Positions 1 through 6,688 of a stretch of 64,000 bases of DNA are shown piece after piece. Below the pieces are notes generated by a model. That model searched no databases. It was not told where the DNA came from and worked only from the letters and a program-made list of their open reading frames with translations. The position numbers and the translations under genes are program-made. Origin of the DNA: an uncultured bacterium (GTDB taxonomy: Bacteria; Planctomycetota; JAJSAM01; JAJVHW01); NCBI GenBank assembly GCA_937996235.1, contig CALKVK010000018.1, forward strand, positions 1 to 64,000, written 5' to 3'. The stretch's first letter is position 1. Every line of letters starts with the position of its first letter.

Positions 1-330
1 ACGTGAACTGCACGATGCTGTCATCGTCCGAGGCCTGCGTCAACCGGCCGAGCGCTGCCGTCGAGACGTCGCCGCCTTCTCCGAGGACCACTCCGACCAC
101 GCCGAACGGGCAGAGTCCGCGAGGCGGGGTCCACTGCTATCCGGCCGAAATCGTCGCGTACCTGCAGCCGCCACCGATCAGAGACTGCGCGGCGTGAGGC
201 GCCTCGAGTGCGGCGCGAGCGCCTCAGCGAGCAAGGACATCGCGAGACGCCCAACCCGCAACGGCCCTCCGACATGCGGCACACTCCGAAAAAACGTTCC
301 GGGTTCCGTATTTCGGGTTCCGTATTTCGT
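1..330. repeat. First copy of a ~320-bp direct repeat (cut by the window edge)
   Basis: Bases 1-330 align with 640-955 by eye at roughly 85-90% identity without large gaps. Both copies begin with the same 26-base block (ACGTGAACTGCACGATGCTG and onward) and end near a GACATGCGGCACAC block. With the RHS-coding segment between them, the repeat implies a duplicated unit of about 640 bp. The left edge of the window cuts the array, so more units may lie outside. A 14-base doublet (GGGTTCCGTATTTC twice) sits at its right end near 299-328. Confidence 0.8.
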
Positions 331-730
331 GGGTGATCGTGGTCGGCCGCCGGAAGCCGTCCCAGCCCCAGGTCGTCGTCGTGCCGTTCTCGTAGCTGAG
401 CACGTCGCGCCGGTTGGCGGCGCCGTAGCGCGTCCAGGACGCGATGTCGTTGCTGCTCGAGTCCTCGAGCAGCGTCAGGCGGTTCAGCTCGTCGAAGGTG
501 CGGTGCGCCTCGAAGCCCGACGGGTAGTCGATCTCCGTCTGGTTGCCCTCGGCGTCCACGGTGTAGGTCACGGTCTTGCCGGTCGTCCCCAGGGGGTTCG
601 CGCCCTGGGTCTCGGTCAGCACGCGACCCAGGCTGTCGTACGTGAACTGCACGATGCTGTCATCGTAGGAGGCTTGCGTCAACCGGCCGAGCGCTGCCGT
701 CGAGACGTCCCCGCCTTTGTCGCGGACCAC
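328..730 (-). pseudogene. RHS/YD-repeat fragment (duplicate of part of the RHS gene at 2756-4870)
   Basis: Read on the minus strand, this fragment encodes typical YD-repeat text (FTYDSLGRVL, VDAEGNQTEIDYPSG, NRLTLLEDSS, DGFRRPTTITHE). It is almost identical to an internal part of the larger RHS protein downstream: 328-625 matches 4519-4816 at equal length with about ten differences. The match stops abruptly after TITHE, where the frame runs into unrelated repeat sequence. There is no signal peptide and no RHS core. It is best read as a displaced or duplicated RHS piece rather than a functional gene. Tandem RHS fragments like this commonly arise by recombination between rhs genes. Confidence 0.75.
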
Positions 731-955
731 TCCGCCCCCGCCGAACGGAAACAGTCCTCGGGTCGCGGTCCACTGCTATCCGGCCGAAATCGTCTCGTAC
801 CGGCAGCCCACACGGATGAGAGCCGGCGCAGCGTGAGGCTCCTCGAGTGCGGCGCGAGCTCCTCAGCGAGCAAGGACGTCGCGAGACGCCCAATCCGGAA
901 CGGCCCTCCGACATGCGGCACACCACGAAACACCGTTCCAGGTTCAGTATCTCGG
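640..955. repeat. Second copy of the ~320-bp direct repeat
   Basis: It corresponds to bases 1-330. On the minus strand its left part (640-730) is still in frame with the RHS fragment (LGRLTQASYDDSIVQF); the rest has no recognisable product. Immediately to its right lies an IS481-type transposase remnant, which suggests the repeat boundary is a recombination or insertion junction. Confidence 0.8.
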
Positions 956-957
956 GG

Positions 958-1200
958 ATGCAGACGCATCGTAGCGCGCGGACGACTTGGAGCGGCCGTC
1001 GGCTGATGGTCATGCGAGTGAGGGAATTGGGCTGGAGCGTGGCGGCCGTGGCGTGTGCGCAGGGCGTCTGCCGAGCGACGGTCTACAAGTGGCTGCGTCG
1101 CTTCGACGAGGAGGGCGAGGCCGGACTCCCGACCGCAGTGCGGCGGCGCACCGGGTCTGGAATCGGACGCGGCTGCGGCTGGTCAAGCGGATCACGCTCC
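958..1200 (+). pseudogene. IS481-type transposase N-terminal remnant, frameshifted
   Basis: From the ATG at 958 the frame gives a leader (MQTHRSARTTWSGRRL) followed by a helix-turn-helix of the kind that opens IS481-family transposases (GWSVAAVACAQGVCRATVYK, then WLRRFDEEGEAGL). The family normally continues with a DRSS..PH motif. Here that text (DRSAAAHRVWNRTRL) appears only in the +1 frame, so a frameshift lies near 1120-1135. Nothing resembling the DDE catalytic domain follows, and the squalene-cyclase-like gene on the other strand begins its 3' end at 1252. This is a dead 5' stump of an insertion sequence; no terminal repeat could be defined. Confidence 0.65.
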
Positions 1201-1251
1201 CAACGTCCCCGACCGTCATGACTCGTCACTGGCACAGAATGTCACGTATGC

Positions 1252-2775
1252 TCAGCGATCGGTTCCGGGCGTCACTGCGGGCAGCTCGCGCTCTCTGAAT
1301 GCGCTGCGCTTCAGGAACAGAAGCGCGAAGCAGGTATCCAGCTCCGCGAATCCTGACCACGGGGTTGCGTCACTTGAGAGGAACCGTCCGCTCTCATCTT
1401 GGCAGCGAATGAGTCGACGTGCTCCAACGCTCCACCAGTCGAGCCCGCCAATCTCATAAACGCCGCCGAGCACGCAAGCTCGCTCCAGAGCATACAGTCC
1501 ATAGAAGTCCTCGCCGATGGCTGAGTCGCGCGTGGCATCGGCCAGCGCGCGTCGCGCTGCTTCGGCGGTGGCCTCGGGGACGCCTTCGGGCAACGGACCA
1601 CGATCGGGCCACGCCCCGGCCCTCAGGTCGCGCCCAAGCCACGCGAGTCCGTCCAGGACCCCATTGTCTATGCGCTCGCGCAGCTCGCGATCCTCCACAT
1701 CGCTCACTTCACTTCGGCAGACCAGCAGCGATGCGACGCCCGCCGCCGTCATGTTGCGTGTCGCCCTCTCTGGCCCCCCGCTCGCTACGTCCGCCTCTGA
1801 CTGGCGCCCTGTGCGCGCCCCGAGACAGAGATAACTCCAGCCTCGCGCGAACCGACGCGCTGGGACCGAGTCAGTCGTCCCGCCAACGGGTATGGTCTTG
1901 CGAACATTGGTTCCGTCCTCGCCACCGTAACGCGCGACGACAGGCTCGGCCTCGGGCCCTACCGGCCACTGCGACGCCAGCAGGTGGTCCGCCTCCCGCC
2001 GCCATACGTCCTTGGGAACGCGAATCCCCAGACGCGAAGCTGCCTTGAGCCCGAGCACCGCGAACTGACCACAACTGTGGTCGTGCCGTTCACCGCGAAC
2101 GTATGGTGATCGATACGAGAACCCCACGTCGACTGACTCAGACTTCCGCGCGCCGCCGCCAGCGGCCTGTGCCTTCACCAGCCAGTTAGAGAGATCCCGC
2201 GCCCATTCGAACTGCTCATTCCCCATGAGTCGGCGCCCGGTCTTTTGCGGAGTCGCCGGCCCGGGGAACCTCTGATCCACGCCCCCGTTGTGTCGCGCGT
2301 CGAGAGCGAGGAGGCACAACGACACGAAGTACGTGGTGACGCCGCCAACGTTCGAGCCCCTGTGCGCGTCCCAGTGCTCCCTTAAGCGAGCCAATGCCAG
2401 ATCAGTGCAAGGCTGCTCAGTTCCATCGCCGCACTCGGCCAGTGTGAACGCGCACAGAGCGTCAGCACCTGGTTGCAGCACGCCTCCCCATTGGCGCTCG
2501 AGGAAGTCCTCTGGCAGAGGAGCGCTGCCCTCGTGTGGTGACAACGGGAACACTCCGTCGCCACGCTGACGGGTCTGGAGCCACGCAACACCCCGATCAA
2601 TCGCCACGTTCACGCGCTCGCGAAGCTCACGGTCCGACTCTGCCCCATCTCCGCGGACGCTACTCGGCATGACGAACAGCGTCAGCGCGAGCGCCATGGC
2701 CGTGACGCGCGCGCAACGAGATCGCTTCGATGACGCTACTGGTCGCACGGCTTCGTCAGCAACTCTGGCTCGCAT
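1252..2775 (-). CDS. Secreted squalene-cyclase/prenyltransferase-repeat-like protein
   Basis: About 507 residues from the ATG at 2775, which has a GGAGAG-type ribosome site just upstream. The frame stays open to 2973, but the upstream part reads as non-protein. The N-terminus has basic residues followed by a hydrophobic stretch (VTAMALALTLFVMPSSVRG), consistent with export. The mature part has alpha-alpha toroid-type motifs: AIDRGVAWLQTRQRGDG near the start, LDGLAWLGRD later, and a C-terminal repeat (ARRLIRCQDESGRF ... ELDTCFALLFLKRS). Such QW-like repeats typify the squalene cyclase/prenyltransferase fold, which is widespread in planctomycete secreted proteins of unknown function. The catalytic DxDD of true cyclases was not seen, so no terpene chemistry is claimed. 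It overlaps the end of the RHS gene by 20 bases in the same direction. Confidence 0.75.
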   Translation of the reverse strand: MRARVADEAVRPVASSKRSRCARVTAMALALTLFVMPSSVRGDGAESDRELRERVNVAIDRGVAWLQTRQRGDGVFPLSPHEGSAPLPEDFLERQWGGVLQPGADALCAFTLAECGDGTEQPCTDLALARLREHWDAHRGSNVGGVTTYFVSLCLLALDARHNGGVDQRFPGPATPQKTGRRLMGNEQFEWARDLSNWLVKAQAAGGGARKSESVDVGFSYRSPYVRGERHDHSCGQFAVLGLKAASRLGIRVPKDVWRREADHLLASQWPVGPEAEPVVARYGGEDGTNVRKTIPVGGTTDSVPARRFARGWSYLCLGARTGRQSEADVASGGPERATRNMTAAGVASLLVCRSEVSDVEDRELRERIDNGVLDGLAWLGRDLRAGAWPDRGPLPEGVPEATAEAARRALADATRDSAIGEDFYGLYALERACVLGGVYEIGGLDWWSVGARRLIRCQDESGRFLSSDATPWSGFAELDTCFALLFLKRSAFRERELPAVTPGTDR

Positions 2776-4870
2776 GCGCCTCTCCGACTCGCCCCGACTC
2801 TCCGAGGCCACAACTATCGAAAGTCCCACCCCGCGACCGCTCGTTGTATCGCGGGTCCTGCAGTTCAACCTGTCTTCCGAACCAGCCGCCGCCGGAACCT
2901 GGGTCGATGATTGGGTCGTTGCCGTATCGGCTTCCGCCCATCGCCCCACCGGGCGACTTGCGAAGCGCACCACCTGAGCCGCCGCCGGCCCCGCCCCCGG
3001 GCGTCGTCACCCGGATCGGGACATCGCGAATGATCCGCACCGTGCGCACAACGATCTCCCACTCGCGCCAGCGGCCACTGTCTCCGTCGAACTCCCAGGA
3101 CACTCGCGCCTTGTCAAGTATCAGCTGATCCGGCGTCAAGAACTCGTCCTTCTTGGATACATTCCAGGTACTGTAGTACCACCAATGATCTCTATATCGA
3201 ATGAAAAAGAAGTCTTGCTCGATTATATACCTGTCGAACGTCGGGTGCTCCTCCTTGCGAAAGCGCGGTGGTCCAAGAGGGAATGGACCTATCTCCTTCC
3301 AATCGCTGGCGCCCCCACCAACACTGGCTCCATTGGCAACATCCCTCCAGTCCATGAGGGTGAAGAGAGCGGTGCCGTCTATGTCGAAGTCGTACAGCCT
3401 TCCCGTCATGAATGTCTCGGCGAGATCTGGCTGATCGCGCAACGTCGCTGAGAGTCCGCGCGGATCCCGGTTGAGCGTCGGGCCACAGAGCGCGTACGCA
3501 AGCGCATTTGGACCATCCACATACTCCAACGGATCCGTCTGAATGAACCTCCTCAACTCCGCCGAGTAGTGGCGCGCCCGGTAGTAGTACAGCCCCGACT
3601 CCTCGTCGAGCCGCCGCCCCGTGTACGTGAACGGGTTCCCGATCTGGCTCGTCGACACCGTCGAACCGCCGATGTCCTTGATCGTGATCTCCCCGTACGG
3701 CCCGTAGTCGTAGCTCTCGACCACGACCTCGTCCGGGTCCGTCACCTGCGTGACGGAGCCGAGGAGTTGCGTGTGATAGTAGAAGCGCTTCGTCTCGGTC
3801 GTGTTCGTGTCCCCGTCCACGTCCGCGACGTCGGGCGCCTCCATCATCGCCACCTCGTCGATCCCCTGCCCGAAGGCGAAGAGGCGGAGCAGGTTCCCCG
3901 AGCCGTCGTACTCTTCCAGGCACTGCTGGTTCGCGTAGACGAAGCGCGTGGTGTCGCTTCCGACCGTCTTTGACGTCCTCCGCCCGAGGCCGAGGGCGTC
4001 GTACGTGTAGGTCGCGATCGTCGTCGGGCCGGCCGAGTCGATCACCTCGATCAGGTGGTTGTGGGCGTCGTAGACATACTCGTACGTGCCGTCGTCGATG
4101 AGGTTCCCGTTGTCGTCGTAGCTGTGCGACGTGCCGCCGACCGACGTGTACTCGTTCATGGCGTTGGTCGAGTAGCTGACCGACGAGCCTGAGCCGCCGT
4201 AGGGGGTCGTGACCAGCGACGTGAGCCCCGCACGTCGTCCATGTTGCGGTTTCACGTTCCGGGCTGGGACCTTGTCCCCGTACGCCTCGGCGCCGGGGTT
4301 CGCGACCTCGTTGGCGGGGTCGTCGACGTCCTGGAGCACCCTGGTCAGGCGGTTCGCGCGGTCGTAGCTGCCGAATCTCGGGGACGCCGTGTCGCCCGTC
4401 CCGCTCTGGTGGCTCCGCGCCTCGAAGGTGGGGTTGTCGGACCCCCCGTGCGGAGCACGGAAGAGTGCAACACAGCCAGCCGTAGGTGAAGCCGGCGGGT
4501 AGCTGCTCCCCGAGTCCTCGTGGGTGATGGTCGTCGGGCGCCGGAACCCGTCCCAGCCCCAGGTCGTCGTCGTGCCGTTCTCGTAGCTGAGCACGTCGCG
4601 CCGGTTGGCGGCGCCGTAGCGCGTCCAGGACGCGATGTCGTTGCTGCTCGAGTCCTCGAGCAGCGTCAGGCGGTTCAGCTCGTCGAAGGTGCGGTGCGCC
4701 TCGAAGCCCGACGGGTAGTCGATCTCCGTCTGGTTGCCTTCGGCGTCAAGGGCGTAGGTCACGGTCTTGCCGGTCGCCCCCAGGGGGTTCGCGCCCTGGG
4801 TCTCGGTCAGCACGCGGCTGCGCGCGAGACTGGGGCTGTCCCAGGGGAACTGCACGATGCTGTCATCGTG
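2756..4870 (-). CDS. RHS-repeat protein, 5'-truncated, with variable C-terminal tip
   Basis: RHS proteins form a beta-cocoon that encloses a C-terminal toxin-like tip. YD repeats begin at about 4870 (DDSIVQF, VLTETQGANPLG, ...). They run to a canonical RHS core at the C-terminal side (LYYYRARHYSAELRRF, IQTDPLEYVDGPNALAYAL, ending DPRGLS). About 215 residues of variable tip follow: aromatic and charged (EQDFFFIRYRDHWWYYSTW), then a Gly-rich tail. The open frame extends to 5485, but that stretch is Arg/Ala-rich and unlike RHS, so the true N-terminus (signal, early repeats) is missing. Text around 4220-4260 (KPQHGRRAG) reads as if out of frame, possibly compensating indels. The tip coding region at 3165-3235 is visibly AT-richer than its neighbours. 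The tip family is not recognised. Confidence 0.75.
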   Translation of the reverse strand, partial: HDDSIVQFPWDSPSLARSRVLTETQGANPLGATGKTVTYALDAEGNQTEIDYPSGFEAHRTFDELNRLTLLEDSSSNDIASWTRYGAANRRDVLSYENGTTTTWGWDGFRRPTTITHEDSGSSYPPASPTAGCVALFRAPHGGSDNPTFEARSHQSGTGDTASPRFGSYDRANRLTRVLQDVDDPANEVANPGAEAYGDKVPARNVKPQHGRRAGLTSLVTTPYGGSGSSVSYSTNAMNEYTSVGGTSHSYDDNGNLIDDGTYEYVYDAHNHLIEVIDSAGPTTIATYTYDALGLGRRTSKTVGSDTTRFVYANQQCLEEYDGSGNLLRLFAFGQGIDEVAMMEAPDVADVDGDTNTTETKRFYYHTQLLGSVTQVTDPDEVVVESYDYGPYGEITIKDIGGSTVSTSQIGNPFTYTGRRLDEESGLYYYRARHYSAELRRFIQTDPLEYVDGPNALAYALCGPTLNRDPRGLSATLRDQPDLAETFMTGRLYDFDIDGTALFTLMDWRDVANGASVGGGASDWKEIGPFPLGPPRFRKEEHPTFDRYIIEQDFFFIRYRDHWWYYSTWNVSKKDEFLTPDQLILDKARVSWEFDGDSGRWREWEIVVRTVRIIRDVPIRVTTPGGGAGGGSGGALRKSPGGAMGGSRYGNDPIIDPGSGGGWFGRQVELQDPRYNERSRGGTFDSCGLGESGRVGEAHASQSC
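4519..4816 (-). repeat. RHS segment duplicated at 328-625
   Basis: These 298 bases inside the RHS gene match 328-625 without length change and with about ten substitutions by eye. The segment encodes the same YD-repeat block in both places. Identity ends sharply on both sides, which marks it as the homologous block used for duplication or gene conversion. Confidence 0.85.
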
Positions 4871-5324
4871 CCGCGGACGCGTCAACCGACCCCGTGCGTC
4901 GCCGCTGCATGCCGCGTCGGATGACGAGAGCCTCTCGTGCGCCCTCGCGTCGGCGCCGACCGCGCCGCGGACAGGCCGCTGCGGTGCTCGCCGGACGGGG
5001 CGGGGGCGCGCTCGATCGCCCCGCAGACGCGCCGACGCACGCGGGATCGATGGCAGACCCGAGGCTGGAACCCGACTTAGCTGCCAGCGTCCCCATTGGC
5101 TCGGCGGACCGTTCGGGCGCGCTGCGACGTCGCGTGCGACGGCGCGGGACGGGCGCCGCGACAGGTCGCGACAGGTCGCGCGACGCGGCGCACGCTCGGC
5201 CGGCGTGGCACGGGCGTTGCGCCTCCTCTGGCGGACACGACGGGGCGCCGCGGGGCGCGCCCGGAGCGACGGGTCGACGCGGGTCGACCCGGACGAGCGA
5301 GGACGAACGACACGGAGGAGATCG
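4871..5324. other. Gap between RHS remnant and the first Hsp20 gene
   Basis: No credible gene was seen in these 454 bases; open frames here are GC-driven and Arg/Ala-rich. Visible structure: a direct doublet of ACAGGTCGCG at 5161-5180 and a short repeat GGGTCGAC around 5273-5287. The right end carries the Hsp20 ribosome site GGAGGAG. The lost 5' part of the RHS gene should have been here, so this is probably degraded sequence plus the Hsp20 leader. Confidence 0.5.
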
Positions 5325-5792
5325 ATGCGTACGACGGCCCTTTCCCCCGCCCTGGACCCCTTCGCCGCGCTGCACCCCTTCGCCGCCGTGGCGCCGTTCG
5401 CGGCCCTGGACCGGCTGCGCGACGAGACGCTCCGCCTGTTCGGGGGCGGCAACGGCGCCGGCGACGCGTGGGCGCCGCCGCTCACGCTCAGCGAGACGGA
5501 GGCCGGCTACGAGGTGCTCGCGCCGCTCCCGGGCTGCGACCCGGCGAAGCTCGAGGTCTCGGTCGAAGGCGACGTGCTGCGCATCGCCGGCGAGCGCGCG
5601 GGCGTGCCCGAGGACGCGGTGCGGCGCTTCGCGACGGAGCGCTTCGCCGGACGCTTCCTGCGCACGCTCGAGCTGCCGCGTGCGGTCGATGCCGCGGCGG
5701 TCGAGGCGCAGTACCGCCACGGCGTGCTGCGCGTGACGCTGCCGAAGGCCGCCGAGGCGCGGCCGCGCCGGATCGAGATCCGGCACGACTGA
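5325..5792 (+). CDS. Hsp20/alpha-crystallin family small heat-shock protein
   Basis: ATP-independent holdase chaperone of 155 residues. The start at 5325 follows GGAGGAG at a normal distance. The N-terminal arm is Ala/Phe-rich with a repeated DPFAALHPFA-like pattern. The alpha-crystallin domain (residues ~50-145) shows TLSETEAGYEVLAPLPG, VEGDVLRIAGER and FLRTLELPRAVD. It ends with the family signature YRHGVLRVTLPKA and a short basic tail. A second, divergent Hsp20 gene follows after 183 bases, and such pairs often form mixed oligomers. A GC hairpin at 5807-5831 between them could partly uncouple the two. No CIRCE element was recognised. Confidence 0.9.
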   Translation: MRTTALSPALDPFAALHPFAAVAPFAALDRLRDETLRLFGGGNGAGDAWAPPLTLSETEAGYEVLAPLPGCDPAKLEVSVEGDVLRIAGERAGVPEDAVRRFATERFAGRFLRTLELPRAVDAAAVEAQYRHGVLRVTLPKAAEARPRRIEIRHD

Positions 5793-5806
5793 AGCGACGG
5801 ACGGAC

Positions 5807-5831
5807 GGGGCGCGCCTTCGCGCGGCGCCCC
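5807..5831 (+). terminator. Hairpin downstream of the first Hsp20 gene
   Basis: GGGGCGC at 5807-5813 pairs with GCGCCCC at 5825-5831 around an 11-base loop, 15 bases after the stop codon. No T-run follows, so it may attenuate or protect the transcript end rather than act as a classical intrinsic terminator. Confidence 0.35.
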
Positions 5832-5975
5832 GCTCCGCCCCGGACCCCTGTCCGGACGGCTCCGCCGAACCGAGCCCGTCCGGCCGAACGAGCCCATCTG
5901 AACGAACCCAACCGAACGAACACCGCGAACCGATCGACGGCAGACCGACGAAACCGACGAAGAGGAGAGATCACG

Positions 5976-6374
5976 ATGACCACCGCCACGCACTGCATCA
6001 CCCCGCGCGGACGCGAGACCGCCTGCGTCACGCCGCGCGCCACGACCGTGCTGCCCCGGGCCGACGTCTGGGAGTCCGAGGACGCGGCGCATCTCGCCAT
6101 CGAGCTGCCGGGCGTACCGGCCACGGGGCTCGAGCTGCGCGTCGAGGGCGACCGGCTGACGGTCGCCGGCACCGTGGACCTGGGCGCTCCCGAGGGCCGC
6201 CTGCTCTTCGCCGAGTGGCAGCCGCGCTCGTTCCAGCGCAGCTTCGTGCTGACCGACGACGCGGACCGCGACGCGATCTCGGCGCAGCTAAAGGACGGCG
6301 TGCTCCACGTGCGCGTGCCGCGGCGCGCAGAGCGCCGCCCGCGCACGATCGACGTGCGCGTCGCGGCCGACTGA
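5976..6374 (+). CDS. Hsp20/alpha-crystallin family protein (second copy)
   Basis: 132 residues, starting at an ATG after AAGAGGAGAGATC. A short N-terminal arm leads into the alpha-crystallin domain: RADVWESEDAAHLAIELPG, LRVEGDRLTVAGTVDLG and SFQRSFVLTDDADRD. The C-terminal strand LKDGVLHVRVPRRAE matches the family signature. It is shorter and clearly divergent from the preceding Hsp20, so this is an old paralogue rather than a recent duplication. The leader between the genes (5860-5945) contains several CGAAC/CCGAACGA motifs whose role is unclear. The gene is probably co-regulated with its neighbour under heat or envelope stress. Confidence 0.9.
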   Translation: MTTATHCITPRGRETACVTPRATTVLPRADVWESEDAAHLAIELPGVPATGLELRVEGDRLTVAGTVDLGAPEGRLLFAEWQPRSFQRSFVLTDDADRDAISAQLKDGVLHVRVPRRAERRPRTIDVRVAAD

Positions 6375-6401
6375 CGGGTCGGCCGGCCTACCCTCCCCGA
6401 G

Positions 6402-6583
6402 CCCGACCTTCTCACGACGACTCACGCACCTGAGCGGTCCGGAGCGCCGCGCCTTGATCGCGACGCTCTGCCCTCGCTCAGGAAGCCGTCGGCGGCGCGC
6501 CACGTGCTCGCCGCGTGCAAGACGAGCCTCGACTGCATGGACGTGGTCGTCACGACGTGCGCGAGCCTCATGAGAAGGCCGGG
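6402..6583. mobile_element. MITE-like element, copy 1, with ~32-bp terminal inverted repeats
   Basis: The left end (CCCGACCTTCTCACGACGAC, continuing TCACGCACCTGAG) is an imperfect inverted match of the right end, which reads back from 6583 as CCCGGCCTTCTCATGAGG, then CTCGCGCAC. The same two ends occur at 16577-16694 around a different, shorter interior. The first 50 bases of the two copies are nearly identical, then the interiors diverge. No coding capacity and no clear target-site duplication were seen. This is the expected look of a small non-autonomous element, although a structured regulatory repeat (REP/BIME-like) is an alternative. Confidence 0.6.
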
Positions 6584-6586
6584 CCA

Positions 6587-6613
6587 GGCCCGGGCGTCGC
6601 CGACGCCCGGGCC
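6587..6613. other. Perfect GC hairpin next to the MITE-like element
   Basis: GGCCCGGGCGT (6587-6597) and ACGCCCGGGCC (6603-6613) form a perfect 11-bp stem with a 5-base loop. It begins three bases after the right terminal repeat of the element and precedes the antiporter leader. It could end read-through from the Hsp20 genes or belong to the mobile unit. Confidence 0.45.
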
Positions 6614-6646
6614 GCTCTGCTTCGCGACGGAGCGGGCGGGCCCGCG

Positions 6647-6652
6647 TATACA
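6647..6652 (+). promoter_or_regulatory. Candidate -10 box for the antiporter gene
   Basis: TATACA stands out in a very GC-rich stretch 37 bases before the antiporter ATG. No convincing -35 hexamer was found at 16-18 bases upstream, so this is a weak prediction. Confidence 0.3.
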
Positions 6653-6688
6653 GGCCGGGCGGCGAGCCTCTGCGCGCCGCGTCCCGCC

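Noticed and set aside
1..955. CRISPR or integron array
   Set aside because: The repeat is ~320 bp and is separated by RHS-coding sequence; no short repeats, attC-like sites or integrase.
1419..2048. Plus-strand frame opposite the squalene-cyclase-like gene
   Set aside because: Ser/Arg/Pro-rich, no start signal, antisense to a gene with clear repeats.
1252..2775. Immunity gene for the RHS tip
   Set aside because: The product is about 507 residues, exported and squalene-cyclase-like; RHS immunity proteins are normally small. Position alone is not enough.
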